A stretch of DNA of 64,000 nucleotides from Oidiodendron maius Zn (lineage: Eukaryota > Ascomycota > Leotiomycetes > Myxotrichaceae). Location of the stretch: NCBI GenBank assembly GCA_000827325.1, contig KN832881.1:1076616-1140615 (forward strand), read 5' to 3'. The notes under the pieces are model-generated. The model searched no databases, was not told the DNA's origin, and worked only from the letters and a program-made list of their open reading frames with translations. The stretch's first letter is position 1; every line of letters begins with the position of its first letter. Positions 57,461-64,000 of the stretch are shown piece by piece. Made by a program: the position numbers and the translations under genes.

Positions 57461-59107
57461 ATGGCATCCCGGCGCCTAGCTTTGAACCTTAGCCAGGGGC
57501 TGCGCGGTCGCGCTGGTCTCAATGCCGTAGCACCGTTGAGGAGAGGCTTCGCGACTCCTATCGTGAAAAATGGTATCAAGACGGAAACAACAACCCTATC
57601 CAACGGCTTGACGGTAAGAACGAACTACGGCAGTGTTGGAGTATCTGCTAATGTGCGACAGATCGCTACAGAGCATTCACCTTGGGCACAGACATCCACA
57701 GTTGGTGTTTGGATTGACGCTGGATCTCGGGCGGAAACGGACAAGACCAATGGCACAGCACACTTCCTGGAGCATCTCGCATTCAAGGTTCGCGACAAAA
57801 AGGACCAAATCAGCACTGTATCAGTAGCTGACTAGATGACATAGGGTACCAGCAATCGATCGCAGCACCAATTGGAGCTCGAGATTGAGAACATGGGCGG
57901 CCACTTGAATGCATACACTTCTGTACGTTAAAATGCTGCTGGATGGTGAACTATTTTCCTAATAACCATATAGCGTGAGAATACGGTATACTACGCCAAA
58001 GCCTTCAACGCAGACGTTCCAGCAACTGTCAATATCCTATCTGATATCCTTCAAAACTCCAAACTTGACCCACAGGCAATTGAGCGCGAGCGGGATGTCA
58101 TCCTGAGAGAATCGGAAGAGGTTGACAAGCAATTAGAAGAGGTTGTGTTCGATCACTTGCATGCCACTGCTTTCCAAGGACAGCCCTTGGGACGCACGAT
58201 TTTGGGGCCAGCCGAAAACATCCAAAGCATCCAACGGGACGACTTGGTTAATTATATCAAGACCAACTACACCGCCGACCGAATGGTTTTAGTTGGAGCT
58301 GGGGGTGTCCCACACCAACAACTTGTTGAGCTGGCTGAGAAGCATTTCGCCAATCTCCCAACTCTGCCTTATTCCAGCGATGCCTCGGCAGTTGCCGCAG
58401 CTCAAAAACAAAAGCCCGAATTCATCGGTTCCGAAGTCCGACTGCGTGATGATACCCTTCCAACGGCCAATATTGCCATTGCTGTGGAGGGCGTTAGCTG
58501 GAAGGACGACGACTACTTTACCGCTCTTGTCACCCAAGCTATTGTCGGTAATTGGGACAAAGCTATGGGCAATGCACCTCACATGGGCAGCAAACTTAGC
58601 GGCTTTGTTTACAAGAACGATCTCGCTAACAGCTTCATGAGCTTTTCAACGAGCTACAGCGATACTGGGTAAGATTACTCAAGTACACCTATATACTGAA
58701 TTGCCACTAATGTGCACAGTCTCTGGGGTATTTATCTCGTCTCTGAGAACCTAACTCGTCTTGATGATCTTATACACTTCGCTCTCCGCGAATGGTCTCG
58801 CCTATCATATAATGTGACCGAGTCCGAAGTCGAGCGTGCCAAGGCCCAGCTTAAGGCATCTATCCTTCTCTCTCTCGACGGTACCACGGCCGCCGCTGAG
58901 GATATTGGGCGGCAGATTATTACAACTGGCCGAAGAATGAGCCCAGAGGAGATTGAGCGTGTTATTGGCGCAATCACTGAGAAGGATGTCATGAGCTTTG
59001 CCCAGCGCAAGCTTTGGGACCAGGACATAGCAATCAGCGCTGTCGGCAATATTTCCGGAATGTTCGATTACGTAAGAATGAGAAATATCATGTCGAGAAA
59101 TGCATAG
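57461..59107 (+). CDS. MAS1: Mitochondrial processing peptidase beta subunit
   Basis: Five exons (57461-57613, 57662-57787, 57845-57922, 57974-58668, 58720-59107) encode 479 residues. A mitochondrial presequence (MASRRLALNLSQGLRGRAGL) precedes the M16 peptidase fold. The inverted zinc motif HFLEH, in GTAHFLEHLAFKGTSNRS, identifies the catalytic beta subunit, and the distal Glu of the HxxEH-type site is expected in ERDVILRESEEVDKQ. Later segments TALVTQAIVGNWDKAMGNAP and GRQIITTGRRMSPEEIE fit the family. The enzyme removes matrix-targeting presequences, including that of the neighbouring SDH4 product. Intron 1 is 48 nt, in frame and stop-free. Confidence 0.94.
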
Positions 59108-60627
59108 ATGGGTGAGAAAATCGAGACGGTGGAGTTGACTTCATAGAGTGTATAATGAGTTGTGCCGCAGCCTGATTTGTACACATAGGATCACAATGAG
59201 ACTCTTATATTTTCGTTTGTGCATGTACAAACACTACTTTGGTAGACTTTGGCGTTAAATGCCCCCCCAGACAGATTACACGCTCTTCTGAAGCCCTCCA
59301 ATGTGTATTATGGCTCAAATGCAGATCTCGCGTCTCCGGAAAGTTTGCATTCAGAGTCCTTTGTCCGTTCTGACGACTCATCAACACCCCAGACAACTCG
59401 GTAAGGAAAAGTATTCCCTTCTCATTTGTCACCAGAACCCACTCCTGTATTTGAAGACGGAAGTTCCAAAGTACAGGCATCGCCATGGAGCACTGCACTA
59501 AGTTGGCGTGCCAAAATTCATAGTGTGGGGATCCAAAAATGGAACCGAGTCTTTTGCTTTCATCTTTGCGGCACACTGGTGACCATATTTGATGCTTATT
59601 TTAGAAGCTAGAGCACCACAATCTTGGTCATTCAAAGTGGCTATTCCATAGCGACGTATTTTGCTCTAGCGGTATGGCATGGTCCTTGGAGAAGACCATG
59701 TTTTGTGCACTGCAGTCTGTTATTGGAGTGCTAATTAACTAACTTCAGCGGTATGTGCCAACATATCCTCTAAATTTTGAGCATCATGATCATGCAGTAT
59801 GGTATGCATTCAAGGAATACTACTCCTATGTTGAACGCCATCTCAGCAACGTTGCAAGGTAAAGGTCTGACAGAGAGACAAGGCGTTGAATTGAGAATAC
59901 AGTTCCGTTAATCAGGCATGGGGCAATAATCCACGCTGTAGATACTTGGCCACGATATGTTAAATAATCATGCCAAGGCACGAATAGCAAGAATAAGAAG
60001 GAAGGTCATAGGTAGGGATATGGAAACGAGCGACATATTAGGCCTGGACGCTGAGGGCAATAAGCGATTTCCTCTTTCGCTCTCGCCGAAACATTTCCAG
60101 GCGAAGAGTCATAGATTCGGTGAGGCAACCAATCAGACGCGACCCAAAATAGACTTCCATATTCGGCTAGCGCTTTTTAAGCCTCAACTTCGCGCTTCAC
60201 CCTTGAGCCAGCAGATTATTTCCAGCATCCTGAACAACTCTCATCAACCTCCCAATATCTTCAACACCAAGGAATCGCGCGTCGTCCATCGTGCATTCCT
60301 CATAACAGCCCTTTCTTCAGAGAAGGAAGAAGACCAATACCCCCTTGTTGCCACTATCGTCGTCTTTCCGCTGGATCTCACTCGGTCGGAAAACTGAGGT
60401 TACCAACAGGCCTTGCGCCTTTGGCTACCTGCAGTGTCCGCCATCGCGACACCGCGAGTAATTCCTCGCCTCGTTCCTTGCATCTGCTTCCTCACCGGTA
60501 TCACTCTCGCGACGCGTCGCGCCTTTGTGGCGAATAGATAAAAGGGTTGCGACTCTGAACGCCTCCTATCCATCTTTCGAACGCACGGTTGCCACCTGAT
60601 TTGGCTTGACACTCATTAGCATTCATC
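59108..60627. promoter_or_regulatory. Upstream region of RPB1
   Basis: 1.5 kb from the MPP-beta stop to the RPB1 start. A 146-codon frame at 59957-60397 (starting MLNNHAKARIARIRRK) has partly protein-like composition but no family match, and overlaps where the RPB1 promoter should be. The stretch 60410-60627 is the likely RPB1 leader. Confidence 0.35.
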
Positions 60628-63600
60628 ATGGCGAACCTCAACTTCATTCACTCGGATGCGCCCCTGCGCGTTATCCAGGAGATACAGTTTGGCTTATTGT
60701 CACCCGAGGAGATCAAGAATATGAGCGTTTGCCACGTCCTCTACCCCGAGACCATGGATGAGACCAAGACGAAGCCTCGAGATCAAGGACTCAACGACCC
60801 CCGACTCGGATCCATCGACCGACAGTACAAGTGTGCTACCTGCGACCAAAATATGGCGGAGTGTCCTGGCCACTTCGGACATATTGAGTTGGCAAAGCCC
60901 GTCTTCCACCCTGGGTTCATTAAAAAGATCAAGAAGCTGCTGGAGATGGTCTGCCACAACTGTGGTAGGGTATTGCTAGACAGAGTCAGTTGCCCGCATA
61001 GCGTGGTAGATCTTATGTGCCCTTGAATGCTAACATGACGATCTCAGAGTAACCCACAGTACAAAGCTGCCGTTGCCATCCGAGACCCGAAGCGCAGATT
61101 CGATACGATCTGGCGACTGTGTAAGCCTAAGATGATTTGCGACAGCGATGTGGCTACAAATGAAGATGATCCGAATGCCGATCCTAAGGAAGCTTTGAAA
61201 CGATCTCATGGTGGTTGTGGGAACACTCAGCCGGAAGTTCGTCAGACTGCTCTGCAGCTTTGGGGAACGTGGAAGGTCCCCAAAGACGAAGACGGTGAAG
61301 GCATGCAGGCTGAGAAGAGGCAAATTACTCCGGAGATGGCTCTGCATGTCTTCCGCAGCATTTCTACCTCTGAGATAGCAGATCTCGGTCTGAGCAACGA
61401 TTATGCCAGACCAGAGTGGATGATTATCACTGTCCTCCCTGTACCACCACCACCTGTCCGCCCAAGTATCTCCATGGATGGAACTGGCCAGGGTATGCGT
61501 GGTGAAGATGATTTGACATACAAATTGGGTGATATTATCAGAGCAAATGGGAATGTCCGCCAGGCTCAGCAAGAGGGGTCGCCGCAACACATCCTGCAGG
61601 ACTTCGAAGCTTTGCTGCAATATCATGTTGCTACGTACATGGATAACGACATTGCGGGCCAGCCACAAGCATTGCAGAAGTCTGGTAGACCTGTGAAATC
61701 TATCCGTGCTCGTCTAAAGGGCAAAGAGGGCCGTCTCCGTGGAAATTTGATGGGGAAGCGTGTTGACTTCTCTGCGCGTACTGTTATTACTGGAGACCCC
61801 AACTTGTCTCTGGATGAAGTCGGTGTCCCAAGAAGCATTGCCAGAACCTTGACTTACCCTGAGACGGTCACACCGTACAATATCAGTAGGCTGCACCAGT
61901 TGGTCCAAAATGGACCGAATGAACACCCGGGAGCCAAATACGTCATCCGAGCGGATGGCACCCGCATTGATCTTCGGCACCACAAGCGCGCGGGTGCGAT
62001 ATCACTGGAGTATGGCTGGAAGGTCGAGAGACATATTATTGATGGCGACTTCATCATCTTCAACCGTCAGCCCTCTTTGCATAAAGAGTCCATGATGGGT
62101 CACAGAGTACGAGTGATGCCATACTCGACGTTCCGACTTAATCTGTCTGTGACTTCCCCGTACAACGCTGATTTCGATGGTGATGAAATGAACTTGCATG
62201 TTCCTCAGACAGAAGAGACGAGAGCTGAAGTTATGCAACTCTGTATGGTTCCTCTCAATATTGTCTCTCCTCAACGGAATGGCCCTCTCATGGGTATTGT
62301 GCAAGATACTCTTGCAGGTGTCTACAAGATGTGTCGTCGTGATGTCTTTCTCACAAAAGAGCAAGTAATGAACATTCTGCTCTGGGTGCCGGAATGGGAT
62401 GGTGTAATTCCGCAGCCAGCAATTTTCAAACCGCGCCCAAGATGGACTGGGAAGCAGCTCATCAGCATGGTCATCCCCAAGATTGTTAATCTTCATATGC
62501 GAAGCGATGACAAGGCTGACGATTCACCTCTGAAAGATGAAGGCCTTCTTGTACACGGTGGCGACCTGATGTACGGTCTCCTGACGAAGAAGAATGTCGG
62601 GGCCACTGGAGGCGGAATCATTCACATAATTTTCAACGAACAGGGCCCAGACGCTGCCATGGCCTTTTTCAACGGCTGCCAGCGAGTCGTTAACTACTGG
62701 CTTTTGCACAATGGCTTCAGCATTGGTATTGGTGATACAATTCCTGACAAAGCCACTATTGAAAAGATCGAAGAGGCTATTGCCAAGGAGAAAAATAAAG
62801 TCGCAGAGCTCACTGCCAGCGCTACTGCTAACACTCTTGAATCTCTTCCGGGTATGAACGTTCGAGAGACCTTTGAGAGTCAAGTTTCGAAGGCTTTGAA
62901 TACCGCCCGTGACCAAGCCGGTACGAGAACCGAGAAGAGTTTAAAGGATAGTAACAATGCTGTGCAGATGGCTCGCTCTGGTTCCAAAGGATCTACCATC
63001 AATATCTCTCAGATGACTGCCCTGGTCGGCCAACAGTCAGTTGAAGGCAAGCGTATTCCTTTCGGGTTCAAATATCGAACCCTTCCACATTTCACTAAGG
63101 ATGATTACTCGCCTGAATCCCGCGGGTTTGTTGAGAACTCGTACCTTAGAGGTCTCACACCCACGGAGTTCTTCTTCCACGCTATGGCAGGTCGCGAGGG
63201 TCTCATTGACACCGCTGTAAAGACTGCTGAGACTGGATACATCCAAAGGCGACTTGTTAAAGCCCTTGAAGATGTTATGGCCAAGTATGATGGCACAGTT
63301 AGAAACTCTCTCGGCGACATCGTTCAATTTGTGTACGGAGAAGACGGCCTGGACGGCGTCCACATCGAGAAGCAGCGTGTCGATCATATCAACATGTCCG
63401 ACAGAGATTTTGCTAATCGGTATCGTCTTGACGTTATGGATGAGCAAAATCCTATCTCCTCTGATCTTCTGGAGCATGCAAACGAGCTTGCTGGCGACCT
63501 CACAGTACAACAGTTACTGGACGAAGAATGGGAACAACTCAAGATCGACCGCCAGATGTTGCGTGAGGTCAACGTGAAGAAGAAGGACGATGAAATGATG

Positions 63601-64000
63601 CAACTTCCTTTGAACATTGTCCGAATCATTGATAGTGCGAGACGACTTTTCAAGGTCGACGACTCTCAGCGCAGCGATTTGCATCCAGCGGAGGTTATAC
63701 CGCGAGTGCAGCAGTTACTTGAGCGCATGGTTATTGTTCGTGGTGACGATGCATTATCGAAAGAAGCTCAATTCAATGCAACATTACTAATCAAAGCACA
63801 ACTGCGGTCACGACTCGCCTATAAGCGCATTGCTCTACATATGAGACTCAACAAGCTAGCATTCGCTCATGTTCTTGGGGAACTGGAGAGTCGTTTCACA
63901 CGAGCACTCGTCAATCCTGGAGAGATGGTTGGTGTTCTTGCTGCACAATCCATTGGAGAACCCGCTACCCAAATGACGCTGAATACTTTCCATTTTGCTG
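60628..64000 (+). CDS. RPB1: RNA polymerase II largest subunit RPB1, 3' end off window
   Basis: Exon 1 (60628-60984) and exon 2 (61048 to the edge) give about 1100 residues before the window ends. The clamp zinc-binding region shows [20 protein letters not shown] and VCHNCGR, and the intron falls directly after. [18 protein letters not shown] and the catalytic magnesium-binding loop [12 protein letters not shown] (DNA about 62167-62202) are intact. [10 protein letters not shown] follows, and the frame reaches [20 protein letters not shown], the trigger-loop region. The C-terminal heptad repeats lie outside the window. The intron is 63 nt with a CTAAC branch. Confidence 0.97.

Noticed and set aside
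59957-60397. 146-codon frame upstream of RPB1
   Set aside because: No family resemblance and sits in the expected promoter; kept only as a note.
1-64000. Secondary-metabolite or other functional gene cluster
   Set aside because: A Zn2Cys6 factor, an NmrA-like protein and an MDR reductase are present but tens of kilobases apart among housekeeping genes, with no backbone synthase.
1-64000. CRISPR arrays, operons, tRNA or rRNA genes
   Set aside because: The genome is eukaryotic, tandem repeats lack spacers, and I could not identify a cloverleaf or rRNA segment by eye; a tRNAscan run would settle the tRNA question.

Overview
This window is nuclear DNA from a filamentous ascomycete (Pezizomycotina). 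Protein genes are separated by roughly 0.2-2.5 kb. Most are interrupted by 43-170 nt introns with GTRNGT-like donors, CTAAC/CTGAC-type branch sites and YAG acceptors. Several products are fungal-specific: RMD1/DUF155, a RAX1-like RGS protein, a Zn2Cys6 factor and a TEA/ATTS factor. The MCR1 protein reads most like the Helotiales version, so Leotiomycetes is my best guess, held weakly. All calls come from reading the sequence and recognising motifs; no database search was run.

Layout, left to right. 1-1.2 kb: a disordered protein gene on the minus strand that runs off the left edge. 2.1-4.3 kb: an F-box protein. 5.6-6.6 kb: a SprT-like protease. 7.1-10 kb: CHK1 and a UBE2C-type E2, divergent from one promoter. 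10.6-14.2 kb: ribosomal protein eL31, a RAX1-like RGS membrane protein and COP9 signalosome subunit 7. 15.3-18.9 kb: a CCC2-type copper ATPase carrying a one-base frameshift inside its CPC motif. 19.4-23 kb: a Zn2Cys6 transcription factor and the cytochrome b5 reductase MCR1. 25.5-32.3 kb: an ELL-like elongation factor, LC8 dynein light chain and MRD1. 33.6-35.8 kb: a TEA-domain factor. 36.9-43.9 kb: an NmrA-like protein, RMD1 and the urea transporter DUR3.

From about 43.9 to 55 kb the window is gene-poor. It holds minisatellites, a small zinc-ribbon protein, unrecognised proteins and a decayed DUF3435-type (FluG-domain/tyrosine recombinase) gene in AT-rich DNA near 48.7-49.4 kb. From 55 kb core genes resume: an MDR oxidoreductase, SDH4 and the beta subunit of mitochondrial processing peptidase (divergent from a 234-bp promoter), and RPB1, which runs off the right edge.

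The genes do not form one pathway. Functional pairings that stand out are CHK1 with UBE2C (cell cycle) and SDH4 with MPP-beta (mitochondria), each sharing a promoter. The sharpest anomalies are the CPC frameshift, an in-frame TAA near the start of the left-edge gene, and the DUF3435 relic with its surrounding AT-rich island. I found no CRISPR array, rRNA or tRNA that I could support.
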